This document shows positions 9,668-21,908 of a stretch of 64,000 nucleotides of DNA, piece after piece. The stretch is from positions 25,169,001 through 25,233,000 of the forward strand of contig JALGPY010000003.1 in NCBI GenBank assembly GCA_023055425.1, written 5' to 3'. The position numbers and the translations under genes were made by a program. The stretch's first letter is position 1. The number at the start of each line of letters is the position of its first letter. The notes below the pieces were generated by a model. That model was given only the letters and a program-made list of their open reading frames with translations, ran no database searches and had not been told where the DNA came from. Origin of the DNA: Linanthus parryae. Taxonomy: Eukaryota > Streptophyta > Magnoliopsida > Ericales > Polemoniaceae.

Positions 9668-10654
9668 GCAGATTGCTATGTAGTGATTCTCGTAAGTATT
9701 CTGGCTCTGGCTTGATAGTTCATCCCTAAATTGTTTGTCTGCTTGTAAAAGTGTTTAGAATTGTGATGTACGTTTATGCTTGCACATTTATGCTTATAAT
9801 TATTGCACCACGTTCCTCAAAATTATAGTAAGACGATTCTTTTGCTATTGTAAGAAAATATGAAGTGCATGACAATTTATCCTAATCAATCTTGTACCTG
9901 TTGGTAGATAAATTTTATCCATTTCACCTGATATATTCACGTTCCCAACATAATTTGTCAACCTACTATTAAACACATTCTTCTTATTTTGTAATTTTAG
10001 AGTAAATCATAATATCCTGACGTTTCTTACAAAAAAATAGGTAGCTAGATTGTTTTTTCCCCTTCGCAGGGTAGATCGTCCAAACTGTGCAAGGTAGATT
10101 AAAATTGGGTGGTCTCCCCTCCCCTCCCCTTAAACTTCTTTTGTACCAAATAAAAGGAGAAACCCAGAAAATCACCTAGTACAACCAAAAATTTACAGAG
10201 TTGCGTACTAATTAAAGAGGTTTTTCGAGTTAGCGAAATAAATAATGACAGTGTCTTCACATATGATTGGAAAACATATTCTCCCTCTATATGTCGTCCC
10301 TTAACATACCCAAACATCTTCTTTTTTATGGTTTTTCTTTGTTTGTGGTTATGATGGTTGAAGTGATGTACTAGTGCAGGGCTAGCCAGGCTAAGTCTTG
10401 ACGCTCCGACCGAAGTATTTTGGTTCTTTTTCTATTCTTAGTATGTAATTTTAAAGTTCTTATATTTCTGTTACATTATGCTTTTTATTGTTAAAACACG
10501 CCCACATTTTTAGAGAGTAAGTATAGATAAGGTGTGTGACTGTGATCGTATCCTACTTTTTTGTTGAGTAAATAATCGTATCCTACTTGTTTAGTTCCGT
10601 TGCGCTGGAATTTGGTATGGGCGTATATTCCCAATAGTGTCAATGTTAAGCATC
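9668..10654. other. intergenic spacer upstream of the WS-2 duplication block
   Basis: AT-rich with no convincing gene. It contains a CCCCTCCCCTCCCCT run near 10117-10131 and a minus-oriented mini-insertion at 10545-10588. Confidence 0.5.
10545..10588 (-). repeat. mini-insertion flanked by a 14-bp duplication
   Basis: ATCGTATCCTACTT occurs at 10545-10558 and 10575-10588. The 16 bases between read TATTTACTCAACAAAA on the minus strand, an A-rich tail-like insert. Confidence 0.7.
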
Positions 10655-10900
10655 GACCTGTCTTGTTTGCTCCTATTATTCTATTGTACATGCATAAACT
10701 GCATAAACTTTCTTATCATTAGATCCACATCTGCCTATAGAAAAAAGTACCAAGGGGCATAGTACAACTTGGCTACAACCAATAGAGAGTTGACCTAAAA
10801 CACGATTTGTAGTGTAGTTGATTACATAACCATTGTTCCATATAGTCATAAAAATAACCATCGGGAAACTTCACATTGCTTGAACTTTCAAAGTCCTTGT
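10655..10900 (+). repeat. duplicated upstream block, copy at WS-2
   Basis: Matches 12335-12590 upstream of WS-3, with shared landmarks TTAGATCCACATC, CAAGGGGCATA, GAGGGTTGACC-like sequence, and TTGATTACA followed by CCATTGTTC. At the TATA-like site WS-2 has CCTATAGAAAA where WS-3 has CCTATAAAATAA. It is the likely core promoter and leader of WS-2. Confidence 0.75.
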
Positions 10901-10904
10901 GTTA

Positions 10905-11948
10905 ATGGAGCAAGAAATCAAGAAGTTCATGGTGGTATGGCTCACAGCAATATCATCACTCACCTATTGTTTCGTCATGTCAAAGTTCATCCCAAAAGGT
11001 ACAGCAAGATTGTGTGCATCAATCCCAATTTTCCTCCTTTTTCTCTACCTTCCTCTAATTCTCAACAGCCTTACTCTTGTATTCATAGCCTTTGTTCTCA
11101 TCTCATGGCTTGCTAATTTCAGACTCCTCCTCTTTGCCTTTGGTCGAGGCCCTTTATCTAAACCCAACCTCTCATTTCTAGGGTTTCTACTTCTTGCTTG
11201 TTTACCCATTAGAATCAAGCAAGGCCATGGAGAGAGAAAAAGTGAAGAATATCAGAAGTTCCAATTCCAAAAGTCAACTTTGATTTGTGCTGTGAAAACT
11301 CTACTCCTATCAATCATTTGTGGGCTGTACTTGTACATAGACTCCATCCATCCTCGAATCGCGGTCTTGTTTACATTTGTTCTAATTTATCTCATTGTAG
11401 AGCCGTCATTTGCTATAGCAGCCATTCTGGCTCGAGCTCTACCTGAATTAGAGCTCGAGCCTGCGTTTGTGGACCCCTACCTGGCTACCTCCTTAGAAGA
11501 CTTTTGGGGTAAGAGGTGGAACCTTGTGGTAAATGGTGTGTTACGACAAACCATATATGAGCCTCTCCGATCTATTTCTAGATCTTTGGTTGGTCAGAGA
11601 TGGGCTCATGTACCAGCTATTCTTGCTACGTTTCTGGTATCTGGTTTGATGCACGAGCTGTTGATATACTACATGGGACGAATGGAAATCTCGTGGGATT
11701 CCACGCGCTTCTATGTACTCCACGGGGCATGTGTGGTCGTTGAGATTCAGATTAAGAAAGCGGTTAGGGGGCGATTTAGTTTCCCCCGGGTTGTGTCCTC
11801 GCCGTTGGTGATTTTATTTGTGGCTTTCACAAATTGTGAGATGTGGCTTCTTTCAACTACGAAGAACGAGATCTTACAAGCTAAAACGCAGAGTGACCTG
11901 ACTGCCATGAAGGAATTCGTTAAGAAGATCATCATCTACGTACAATAA
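10905..11948 (+). CDS. WS-2: intact wax-synthase-like acyl-CoA:alcohol O-acyltransferase
   Basis: The single intronless exon encodes 347 aa, the usual length for jojoba-type wax synthases. ATG 10905 starts MEQEIKKFMVVWLTAISS. By family knowledge it is an ER membrane MBOAT enzyme that joins acyl-CoA and fatty alcohol into wax ester; some relatives acylate sterols. Visible features are hydrophobic segments at about 8-26, 36-54, 56-76, 90-101, 128-176, 237-249 and 299-316; the motif EPAFVDPYLATSLEDFWGKRWN (about 185-206); and SGLMHE (246-251), with His250 the expected active-site residue. It is the only undamaged member of the cluster. A duplicated upstream block precedes it and its decayed twin WS-3 follows. 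Substrate cannot be read from sequence. Confidence 0.93.
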   Translation: MEQEIKKFMVVWLTAISSLTYCFVMSKFIPKGTARLCASIPIFLLFLYLPLILNSLTLVFIAFVLISWLANFRLLLFAFGRGPLSKPNLSFLGFLLLACLPIRIKQGHGERKSEEYQKFQFQKSTLICAVKTLLLSIICGLYLYIDSIHPRIAVLFTFVLIYLIVEPSFAIAAILARALPELELEPAFVDPYLATSLEDFWGKRWNLVVNGVLRQTIYEPLRSISRSLVGQRWAHVPAILATFLVSGLMHELLIYYMGRMEISWDSTRFYVLHGACVVVEIQIKKAVRGRFSFPRVVSSPLVILFVAFTNCEMWLLSTTKNEILQAKTQSDLTAMKEFVKKIIIYVQ

Positions 11949-12334
11949 TTAAAGCTTATTCATGTTCTTAATTTTTTGATAATGATCTCAAATGTGTCTG
12001 GTAATATTTTTCCATTGCTATGTGTGTGTTCAAGAGCTTTTTTGGTCAAGTTTAACTCATTTCGGGTTTCAATTTGATTTTGGTAGGGCGGTTAGTATAT
12101 ATTTCGATTCCCAAGTGGTATATGTTGTATGTACAAAACTAACTTAATTCCGTAAATAGCATGTAACTTATAGCGTACATTAGACTCTACGCTATGCAGA
12201 CATATTGGAGTAAAATTAAACCAGTAATTTAGAGTTACTCCTACTGGTGAAACGTATTCTTCTTCCAATTTCCATCTACTCCAAATCGATAATGTGAATG
12301 CTAGCTGAGTACCGGTGTTCATGCTTTATATATA
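11949..12334. other. 3' flank of WS-2
   Basis: AT-rich non-coding sequence with no repeats recognised. It likely includes the WS-2 3' UTR and the junction to the next duplication unit. Confidence 0.5.
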
Positions 12335-12590
12335 AGCATTGACCTGTCATATCTACTCTCATTATTCTATCATACATTCATAAATTTCTAAGTTCTTTAG
12401 ATCCACATCCACCTATAAAATAAATGAACATAGGACAAGGGGCATAATACATCTTGATTACACCTGGAGGGTTGACCAGAAAGAAACACAAACTTCTAAG
12501 GTTGCTGATTACACTTCCATTGTTCGTTCAGTCACGGGCACCAAAAATTTGAGAACTAGTGCTGACTTGAAATCAAGAAAAGTCACAGTG
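12335..12590 (+). repeat. duplicated upstream block, copy at WS-3
   Basis: Partner of 10655-10900. It retains CCTATAAAATAA, a better TATA-like box than in WS-2, although the gene behind it is destroyed. Confidence 0.75.
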
Positions 12591-12622
12591 CATCGGCTTC
12601 GATTTTCATAGTCCTTCATTTG

Positions 12623-12655
12623 ATGGAGCAAGAAATCAAGAACTTCATAGTGGTA
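12623..12655 (+). pseudogene. WS-3 fragment A (N-terminal start)
   Basis: ATG 12623 begins MEQEIKNFIVV, almost identical to WS-2. After GTGGTA at 12655 come about 40 bases of unrelated sequence, then the LINE-1 target site. The gene resumes at 16121 with TGGCTCACATCAATATC, exactly where WS-2 reads TGGCTCACAGCAATATC. The gene is therefore interrupted by a small filler plus a LINE. Confidence 0.85.
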
Positions 12656-12739
12656 GAGGCAAAACTTGGATAAAGCTGAGCCTATAATATTGTAGCTGCT
12701 CACGGTTATTTTTTTGGGTACAACGGAGGGTTCAAGACC

Positions 12740-13204
12740 CTAAAACAGCATCCTTGCCTTCCGCAAGCCCTCGATATCCGCCATCAAGTGGTCTTGGCAG
12801 AAGTCAGGAGCAGAAAACAGAAAACATTTGTTATAGCTAGTACAAGAGTAATGAGAAGCAAGCGAATCAGCAACTGAGTTGCACTCCCTACACACATGAT
12901 GAACTTCGCTGTTGGTAGCACTGATGAGTTCTCGGATCTTTGAGATTTGGCTCCAAAGGGGGTGACTAGACGAGGCAGAGGAGACCAAAGCCACAGCCTC
13001 AAGAGAATCAGATTCCAAAATTTCATGATCATAACCCAACTCCTGGAGGGCTAGCAGCCCTTCAAACATGGCCCACAGCTCCCCTTGGACGATTGTGCTG
13101 ATGCCAACCCGTCGCTGTAAGCCCCAAATCCACGTGGCTTTATTGTCTCTGCAAACAACCCCAATGGCCCCATAATTCTTCCATTGGCAGAAGGAGAAAT
13201 CCAC
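12740..13204 (-). pseudogene. LINE-1 RNase H domain
   Basis: The 154-codon frame contains YGAIGVVCRDNKATWIWG, then VQGELWAMFEGLLALQELG, ESDSLEAV and CRECNSVADSLASH. This is the usual order of catalytic blocks in plant L1 RNase H. It is separated from the RT part by frame breaks. Confidence 0.85.
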
Positions 13205-13366
13205 ATTGATCTTCAGCTTCCCTTGAGGAGGGTGGATCCATCTGACTAAGGTAGGCTTGGCAGAGAGATGGCCAGGAATAACTGAGAGGTTTTTGGCACT
13301 GGCTCGGACCTGGTAATAGATGAAGGTTTCCAGGTTCGGGGGGAGTTTAAAAGAACTATCATGAAG

Positions 13367-16104
13367 TCAAAAATTGTGCCACATCCAAGCATAATTGACC
13401 GTAGTGGTGAAGATCAAGGCCCAGCCAGAGTTTGGGCGGGCACTCCATTGTTCATTCAGGTTCCCATCCACCCGGTCGGCAACATTTAAGGAGAAGAAGA
13501 GGTGCCAATAGTCTTTATGAACCAACTTCTTCCAAAGTTGACAGATCCAAGCACAGTCTCTAACTGCGTGGATAGAGCTCTCAGGGTTTGTCTGGCAGAA
13601 CAGACAAATACTAGAAGTGATGATACCTATTTTGTGCTTCAAACACTGAGTGGTCAACCTATTATGACGAAGAATCCATAAGAAGGCCCGCCACCTTTGG
13701 AAACCCCTGCACTTCCAAATTATTTTCCACCCTGCATCAGTTTGGGTAGGGTTGTCCTCAATAAGTCTGTAAGCATCTGCAACTTTAAACTTTCCAGAAG
13801 GGGAGCCCAACCAAGGAATCTCATCCGCCCGGCTCTGATCCTCAGAAAGAGATAAAGTAAGAAAGAGATCCAAAAAGGCAGAGGGGATGTCTGCCTGAAT
13901 CAAGTCAATCTTCCAGCCACTCTCCTCTTCCCAGAAGTGTCTAACATGGAGGAGAAGATCTTCATCAGATAACTATCGCATAACCACATCAACCAGTCTA
14001 AAATTCACAAGCCTAGAGTTAATCCAGAACAGAGTGTCACAGCCAGAGACTATGGATTTACCCAAGCCACTCCTCACAGCCTTGGTGCACTTGGCTACTT
14101 GTCTCCAAACTCTCGAACAGGAAGATCTGGAAGCATTTAGATTTAAAGGGGACCCATATTTGGCCTTAATTTCCTGAACCCAGACCGAATTTTCATCCCT
14201 TAGGATCTTCCACCCAACTTTGGCTACCTTAGCTAAGTTGAAGTTCTTCAGATTCTTAAATCCCAAGCCTCCCTGATCTTTAGGAAGGATGGCTGTTTCC
14301 CATTTGATAAGAGGAATTTTGGCACGATCCACCGTACCACCCCAAAGAAATCTCTTGCAAGTCCTATCAATAGCAGTGGTGACAGACAAAGGGAGGACAA
14401 TAGACTGCATGGCATAGGCAGGAATGGCCTGAAGAACAGTCTGGATATAAGTAACTCTCCCTGCTAGAGAGAGCTGAACAGCTTGCCAACCTGAAAGTTT
14501 CTTATCCACTTTATCCACAATGAACGGGAATTTGGCATGGTTCCATTTATCATGGATCAGAGGCATGCCTAGATGCATGCCCAGGTCAGAGGTAAGGCTA
14601 ATACCCAACACATCACTGAGGTTTCTAGCAACAGACCTAGAAAACGAGGGGGAAACAAAGAGCTCGGACTTCCTAAACTGACTGTCTGACCAGCAAGATC
14701 ACAAAAATCATCAAGGACCCGCTTCATAATCTCAACTTGACGGGTGGTCGCAATCCCAAAAAGTAATAAATCATCAGCAAATAAAAGATGAGTGATAGGG
14801 GTACCTCTTCTCCCAATTTTTATCCCTTTCCACTCTCCTGCTGTAACAGTAATCTTCTGAGCTAGGCATTCCATAGTGAGGAGGAAAAGATAGGGGGAAA
14901 TGGGATCACCTTGTCTCAAACCCCGCTGAGGCGGGAATTCTGGAAGTTGCTCCCCATTCCAGATGACTCTAAAGGAAGAAGAAGTAACTGAGTCCATGAT
15001 GAGGTCTTTCCGTAATCTAGGGAGCCCAATCTGAAGAAGAACAACATCTATGAAGGACCACTTCACTTTGTCATACGCTTTAGCCAAATAAATTTTAATG
15101 GCAAGCGCACCTTTCTTCCCTTTCCTATGCTGAATGCAATGAAAAGCTCCTGAGCTAGCATGATGTTGTCACTAGCGACCCTACCAGGCAAAAAGCGGAA
15201 CTGGAAGGGATGGATGATACGCAGGAGGATGGGTCTCAACTTGTGAGTCAGGAGCTTAGTGATGATCTTCAACGACACATTACAAAGACTAATCGATTTA
15301 AGCTGCCCAAAAGAGGTTGGCGAATCAACTTTAGGGATCCACGTAAGGAGGGTATTGTTGATACGTGTAGGCAAACGGCCAGTGTTCAGCGCTACGCTGA
15401 CCATTCTCACCACCGCTTCCTTGACCTCAGCCCAATGATGCTGATAAAAGATGGGGGGGAGGCCATCAGGCCCAGGACATTTGTAAGCACCCATAGAGAA
15501 CACTGCTTTCTTCACATCATCTTCAGAAAAGGGGGTATTGAGCAAGAGTTTGTCTTCATAAGTGAGTGTATCACCATTCCAGAATCCCATGGGCGGGGTC
15601 AATCAGCGGGTCTGCATATAGCTCCTGAAAGTGCTTAGTGACCTCAATTTTTAGCTGATCCACACTTTCACACCACTCTCCATTATTGAGCTTGATCATA
15701 GCAATCTTGTTTCTTCTTCTTCGAGCAATAGTAGAGAGATGGAAATATCTGGTGTTTCTGTCCCCTAGTAGGAGCTTGCTAACTCTAGCTTTTTGAAACC
15801 AGAAAATCTCCTCCTGAAGAAGCACCGAGTTGAGCTGGTTTTGGAGTTGGATCTCAAGGTTAGCCAGGAAAGGGTTTTCTCTAAGAGCCATGGCTTTCCG
15901 AATACCAAGGAGTCTGGCACGTAGTCGTCGTTTCTTCTGAAAAATATTTCCAAAGGATTCCTCATTCCACTTCCGAATTTTCTTCGTAAAGGAATCAATA
16001 ATGCTAGCAATATCCCCAAACCCCTTCCAATGGTCTTCCACTAGAGTTTTGAAGTCCGGATCAAGGAACCACGCCACTTCCATCCTAAAAGGCTTGGTGT
16101 CCGG
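13367..16104 (-). pseudogene. LINE-1 ORF2 reverse transcriptase, broken
   Basis: Frames at 15571-16104, 15063-15602, 14569-15087, 13973-14611 and 13367-13903 together follow the L1 RT order. These are the pre-RT linker, the KCPGPDGLPPIFYQ block, the RQGDPISPYLF block, the FADD catalytic motif (THLLFADDLLLFG, in the frame 14569-15087), and the C-terminal zf-RVT-like segment with conserved Cys and Trp (about 13400-13700). At least four frame changes or stops make it non-functional. Confidence 0.88.
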
Positions 16105-16120
16105 GCTGTTCACGGTTATT

Positions 16121-16216
16121 TGGCTCACATCAATATCATCACTTATTGTTATTTCCTGTCAAATTCCATCCCAGAAGATACCAAAAAGATTGTATTCATC
16201 TATCACAAGCCCTCTT
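16121..16216 (+). pseudogene. WS-3 fragment B
   Basis: The sequence continues the WS reading from TGGCTCACATC (WLTSISS) through the CCCAGAAGATACC (IPKK) region to the serine-rich stretch before the third hydrophobic segment, with small frameshifts. It is bounded by LINE-1 on the left and by the target site of LINE-2 (AAGCCCTCTT) on the right. Confidence 0.85.
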
Positions 16217-16241
16217 ATTTTTTTTGAGGGAAAAAATTTCA

Positions 16242-16978
16242 TTAGCAAAAGTCACCAAGGCCAGAACAATCGTTTTTCAGTACATCAAGAGCCCAGTCCG
16301 GAGGACGGGTATAAAGACTATACTGAGAAAACTGCAAAGATCTACGAGCAATTAAATCGGCAACTCTATTACAATGGCGCGAAGCAAAGTTGAATTCGAT
16401 GTCTGCAAACTCCGAGCAGAGGGTAATGAACTCCTGAATTGTCTTCATCAAATCACCGCTAATAGCGTCTGCATTACCTTGTCCAGTTCCCATTGATGAA
16501 TAAGCTCAATACTGAGGAGAGAATCAGACTCTACAACTAACCTCTGGCATCTTGCATCCTTGTCCATTACCATCCCTTTCGTAATCCCCATCATCTCAAG
16601 AAGCAAAACAGAGGATTGGTTTTCAAGTCTTTCATGTCGTGCTGCAATAAATTCACCTAGATGATCTCGCAAAACACACCCGGTTCCAGCGTAGCCCATA
16701 TATTCTCTTCTCGCAATATCGGTGTTTACTTTGGTCCAGCCGTCTGGGGGCGCTTTCCAACTATGCTGCAAGATTGGAGTGTCGGATATGGACGCTTCCG
16801 TTGGAAGAACCACCTTGAAATAAGATAAATAGAACTTTGCTCGCCGGATTACTTCGTCGATAACAATTGGTTCACCATTAAATCTTTCGCTATCCTGCCG
16901 AACCAAAGACACCATGCCATTATCGCCCACTTCATCTTCACCTCTTTGGGCTCGTACTAAAAAATGTACTCTATCCAT
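16242..16978 (-). pseudogene. LINE-2 RNase H domain
   Basis: Contains DGWTKVNTDIARREYMGYAG, GCVLRDHLGEFIAA, ESDSLLSIELIHQWE and, in a second frame, FASRHCNRVADLIARRSLQ. This is the plant L1 RNase H order, split by one frame change near 16450-16490. Confidence 0.85.
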
Positions 16979-19537
16979 TCTGTGACTGTGTTTTTCCTGG
17001 AATCCAGAAAGGTAGGGCCGAAAACATCACACCAGGCCTTTCTTGCCGACACACAACTCATAAAGAAATGGTATGCCGAATCTACTCCGTTTTTGCATCC
17101 ACAACAAGCCATTGGAACATCAATACCCCTAGAACGAAGCTTATGAGTCGTGTGAAGTGATTGAGTCCACATACGCCAAACACGATGAATAATTTTTTTA
17201 GGGATGGGCAATTTCCAGAAGCTTTTTAACCAAGAACTTGTGCTCCCTGACGAGGACCTGAGAGAATTATTTGCTGCATCACATAACAATTTATATCCGG
17301 ATGACGTGGAGTAGCATCCATCTTGAGACAAACTCCATTTGAATGAATTTGAAACATTTCCGGATAGAGGAATGTCGAGGATGGCTCGCACATCGACTTC
17401 CCATAAGTAAGTTCTCAGCCTTCTAACGTCCCACATACCATTGGAGATACAATGAGAAACTTTCATGCTAGCAAAATCCGGGCTTGGGGTTATCACTTTA
17501 GAGGTTCGCCCCCTACAAACCCATCTATCTTTAAAAAGATTTATTTTATCGCCCCTTCCCACTTTCCACTCAAAACCTTTTTTGAGCAATTCCCTCCCCG
17601 CTAGAATGCTACGACAAGAAAAAGAAATTTGAGATTTAGGGTTAAAGTGAAGGAAATAACCTCGTCTAAAATATTTTGCCATAGAAACTCTGTTGAGAAG
17701 GGATTGCGGCTGGTGCAAGATTCGGCAAGCTTGTTTAGCCAACAATGCTAAATTAAAATTGTGTAGATCTTTAAATCCGAGACCCCCCTCTTCTTTATGT
17801 TTCTTCAGAGCTTCCCAATTCACCCAATGCATCTTTCTTTTGTCCGAAGAGTCTCCCCACCAAAACTGATGAATAAGCTTCTCAATGTCTCTCTCTACAA
17901 ACGCCCAATGGTAGCAAAAAGAAACTCAAAGCATAATTAGGTACTACTTGGGCTACAGCCTTTATCATCACTTCCTTCCCTGAGAGATTTTTCTCTTTCC
18001 ACCCCGTCAACTTGTTACCAACACTTTACGGAATCTTTTGGAACACGACCGTCTTGTTTTTACCAAATATAGTAGGAAGACCCAGATATTTATCATGGCT
18101 GTCAACAATCGGAATGCCACACAAAGAGCTCAGCTGCTGTTGACCTTGATCAACATTATCAGAGAAGACCAGGGCCGACTTCTCCAGGTTCATGATTTGA
18201 CCCGAGGCGATTTCGTAACTCAGTAAAAGATGCAAAAAAAATTCAATTCTTCACCTGATGCTTTGGTGAAGATGAGACTGTCATCCGCAAAGAACAAGTG
18301 GGAAACGATAGGGCCCCCTCTGAATGCTGTAATCCCGAGATTACGTTTTCGTTGACGGATTTGGACAGGTTTTGTGATGACACTTCACTTACTAAAAGAA
18401 AGAGGTAACGGGAAAGTGGACACCCCTGCCTCAGCCCTCTGCCGAGAGAGATAGAGCCTTTCGGTTCACCATTAACAAGAACACTATATGAAGCCGAGGA
18501 AATACAATTCATCATTGTGGAAATCCATCTGTTACCGAAGCCCAATCGTTCCATTACTTCTCGCAAAAAAACCATTCTACTCGGTCGTATGCTTTGCTCA
18601 TATCAAGTTTTACCGCCACTGAGTCTGTCGTCCCCTTCTTTGTTTTCATAGAGTGTAACAATTCATGCGCCACTAAAATGTTGTCAGTGATCAAATGCCC
18701 ACGAACAAAGGCAATTTGATTGACCGAAATCAGTTCATCAAGTACTCACTTAAGTCGCTTAGCCAGCGCTTTAGTAATTATCTTATAAATAGTGGAACAA
18801 AATGGAATTGGACGAAGATCAGAGACTCTACGCACCTGTTTTACCTTAGGAATTAAGGCTATCAGAGTGTGGTTGTAATCACTAACGTCTGCACCTTCGT
18901 TAAGGACCTTCAAACAAATATCAGTTACGTCTTTACCAACATGTCCCCAAAGTTTCTGATAGAACATGGGGGGAAATCCATCCGGGCCCGGAGTCTTCTG
19001 GCCCGGCATGGACTTCAGAGCCTGCTCAATCTCCGAGGCCGTGAAAGGTTCATCCAAAAAAGTCTTGCTGCCTGAAGATAGAAGGCCTTCAAGAGGCCCC
19101 AAAATGGGTTCCATCGAAGCTCTTGAGGGAAATGTAGTAGTGAAGATGCTTTGAAAATAATCAACAATTGTTCCCATCAACCGATCTGGATCCTCAGTCC
19201 AGATCCCATTGTTGTCTTCTAATCCTTGAATCTTATTTCTAGACCGACGAATTGAAACACGTTGATGAAAAAACTTGGTATTTTGATCACCTTTCTGGAG
19301 CCGAATTTTGCGGGATCTTTGACCCCACATCACTTCCTCATGCCGAAGAAGTCTCGAAATTTCCAACTTGATGTCGTATGCTTCCCTAATGTTGGCTGCC
19401 GACTGTGGGAGTGATCCTAAAGTATCAAGTTTATGACGCAGCTCCTTCAGTTGGATACGGACGGAGCCGAACGTTTCCTTTTCCCAATCGCCCAACATAG
19501 TAGCAACTGAGATGAGCTTTGATTTCACTGACCACAC
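16957..19537 (-). pseudogene. LINE-2 reverse transcriptase and C-terminal region
   Basis: From right to left: linker and RT start (GQKTPGPDGFPPMFYQKLWG, frame 18746-19537), RQGCPLSRYLF block (18243-18575), the FADD motif (HLFFADDSLIFT near 18270-18310), then the long C-terminal frame 16957-17832 with CCGCKNGVDSAYHFFMSC, a zf-RVT-type Cys/His segment. Stops and frameshifts occur between blocks. Confidence 0.88.
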
Positions 19538-19546
19538 ACAATCTTT

Positions 19547-20340
19547 CTAGTTGTTGGCTATCAAGGGTTCACATTGTTTGTGATCGAACCACATAGCCTC
19601 CATCTGAAACCTGCGCCGAGCAACCTTTTTGCCCCCAATATATGACCCTATGAGGATCTCAAAAGGTACATGATTGGACGTTAGCAACCAAATGATTAAA
19701 CCGCACCCTTCCAAACACCTCGATCCATGTATCCGTAACCAAATAGCGATCAATCCTTTCTCTGATTGCCCTCTCGTCAGGTTGATTGTTGGACCAAGTG
19801 AACCTATTTCCATGAAATCCGAGATCACACATATCAAGTCTCCAGAGAACATTGTTGAAGTCTTCAACTTGCCTAAGGGTAACTAATCTCCCACCCTCCT
19901 TTTCGGCGTTTGATCTGACAGCATTAAAGTCCCCCATCACCAACCACAACATATTTCCTGGCTTCAACCGCTTAAGAAGTTTCCAAGTATGCCTTCTATT
20001 GCGCCGAACTGGATCTCCATAAAATATAGTGAGAATCCAGGGGTGTTCAGCCCATGTACAAGTCACTGAACCTTTAATAAAAAACTTAGAAAAATGAATT
20101 AAACTGAAACTGACCTCACGATCCTAGAGAAGTGCCAATCCCCCTCTCCGATGATCACAATCGACAAAAATACCGTTTGCAAACCCACATCTGTGCTTTA
20201 CTACCTCCATATCAAAATAAAAAAGTCTGGTTTACATCAAGAAAACCAAGTTGGTCTTCTGTCTCCTTACGAGATCGCAAAGAGAAGTAACGTTACGGGG
20301 CTTCCCAAGCCCCCACACGTTCTAGATTAAGAGATTCATT
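19547..20340 (-). pseudogene. LINE-2 apurinic-type endonuclease
   Basis: Frames 19659-20066 and 19547-19867 carry the APE-type endonuclease blocks: LVMGDFNAV, FTWSNNQPDERAIRERIDR, and a degraded SNH block. In a working L1 this domain nicks the target DNA. The N-terminal part of the domain is poorly preserved. Confidence 0.8.
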
Positions 20341-20545
20341 GTGCCTGGCGGGACTGCATTGCAGTCCCCGCCAATTTCGCATTAGGGTCTACCAAGGTGC
20401 CCTTCTCCGATTGCGGAATCCCTAAACGAGAAACCTGATTGGACTTCTGACCGTCTACACCAACACTTGCTCTCCGAGGATTGATTGAGGTGTTTGCTGC
20501 CTTTCGGCGTGTGTCCGGGCTAGCTGCATTGTCTTTTCCTTCCTC

Positions 20546-21908
20546 TTATCCGACTGTTTTTGTGGCGTCGGTTTTGGCTTTTTCTTTTTTTTTCCCCTGC
20601 TCATGCGTCCCTCCCAATACTCCCTTCCCCTTACCCTTCAAAGCAGTCACCCCTTGGATATCTTCACCTTCATTGCTGAGAGGGTTGTCCCGGATAATAA
20701 TCCCTGAGCCTTTGCGATCAGTTTGTAGTGCTGTGTCAGTATCCACCGCCATTGCTGACTCACTGCTGCTACTGTTCCCGGTTGAGATCCAATGAGAACT
20801 AGCGGAGAACACAGATCCCCATCCCCTTCTCTAGCATCAATATCACCAAGCTCCTCATCCAAGTTGAAATGTCTTTAAACACCAATAGTATGAAAATATA
20901 ACAAAAAACACCACATTTTATGTTTTTTTAAACAGCTGTTTTTCAGCATGTTTTTATTTTTAAACAGACAAAAAAAGGCATACCACAGGAAGAGAGGTAT
21001 ACGAAGCATAATCTGATGACTACGTTCACTTACAATTGAAGGCTTTGTCTTCCTTCCCATTGTTTGGGTCTGTAAGTTTAGTCGAGGTCTTCTTCCGAGG
21101 TGGGGGTTTGTATTTTAACCACATGCCATATCCCGGTTGCTTTTCTTCATCAACATTAGGCTTCGCTGGACATTCGAAATCATTGTGATTAATCCTACCG
21201 CATCATTGACAGACATGGGGTAGACGCTCGTACTTGAAATCTATCCACCTTTTCTCGCTTAGGGTGCTGATAAAGCAACCACGCATCACCGGGTTATTTG
21301 AACTCATACAGACTCTCACCCTCATGTAATCCCTCCTCCTGACATAACTCGAGTATCGTCATCAAGGATTGTGCCCAGAGTTGTCACAGCGTTGCGAGCG
21401 TACGTTGGAGTGAGGAGATATGGCGGCAAGTTTTTTACTTGGACCCATACATCCATGAAGTCCAAAGAGATGTTCTCGGTGGAATCACGAATATTCCAGG
21501 GTTGCAACAGCAGCATATTGTTAGAAAAAATCCAAGGGCCTCGCGAGAGGACACGATCCATTGAAACCCTAGTTGGAAAACTGAACAAAAATAGGTTGGA
21601 CGGGTCTCGAATATCTCTATCTTCTCACCGTAGAGCCAAATCTTCTTGAACAACTGTTTCATCGCCCAAGTATTGATTCGACCATCCATTTCAAACGAAC
21701 CTAAGAGGCAGAATCGGAACTTTTCAATCTCCTGGAGACAAAGCTCGTCATCAAACACAACTACTTGTTCCTCCTCTGCCGTGTAGGGAGTAGCGAAGCT
21801 TGATTCATTGAGATCAGGGACTCTCCCCGGAGTTGTCTGATGTGCCGACGTGGTTGCCGGCGTTTCGTTTGCCATGATTAGCGTTTCTTCGCACTCCATC
21901 GCCTCCAA
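20546..21908 (-). pseudogene. LINE-2 ORF1 (DUF4283-like, zinc knuckle remnant)
   Basis: The frame starting at 21908 includes FCLLGSFEMDGRINTWAMKQ and, after a frameshift, the MDRVLSRGPWIFSNNMLLLQ region of plant L1 ORF1 proteins (DUF4283). A degenerate zinc knuckle (CQ-stop-CGRINHNDFEC) lies near 21190. Downstream is low-complexity Ser/Lys-rich sequence. In intact elements ORF1 binds the LINE RNA. Confidence 0.75.

Larger units (their letters stand above)
12711..16104 (-). mobile_element. LINE-1: 5'-truncated plant L1 retrotransposon
   Basis: The insertion lies between near-identical 16-bp target duplications (GCTGCTCACGGTTATT at 12695-12710 and GCTGTTCACGGTTATT at 16105-16120). On the minus strand its 3' end at 12711 carries a short A run (ACCCAAAAA). 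It begins inside ORF2 after the endonuclease, so ORF1 and the endonuclease are missing. Reverse transcriptase and a 3' RNase H are recognisable but broken by stops and frameshifts. 5' truncation is the normal outcome of target-primed reverse transcription. Confidence 0.9.
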
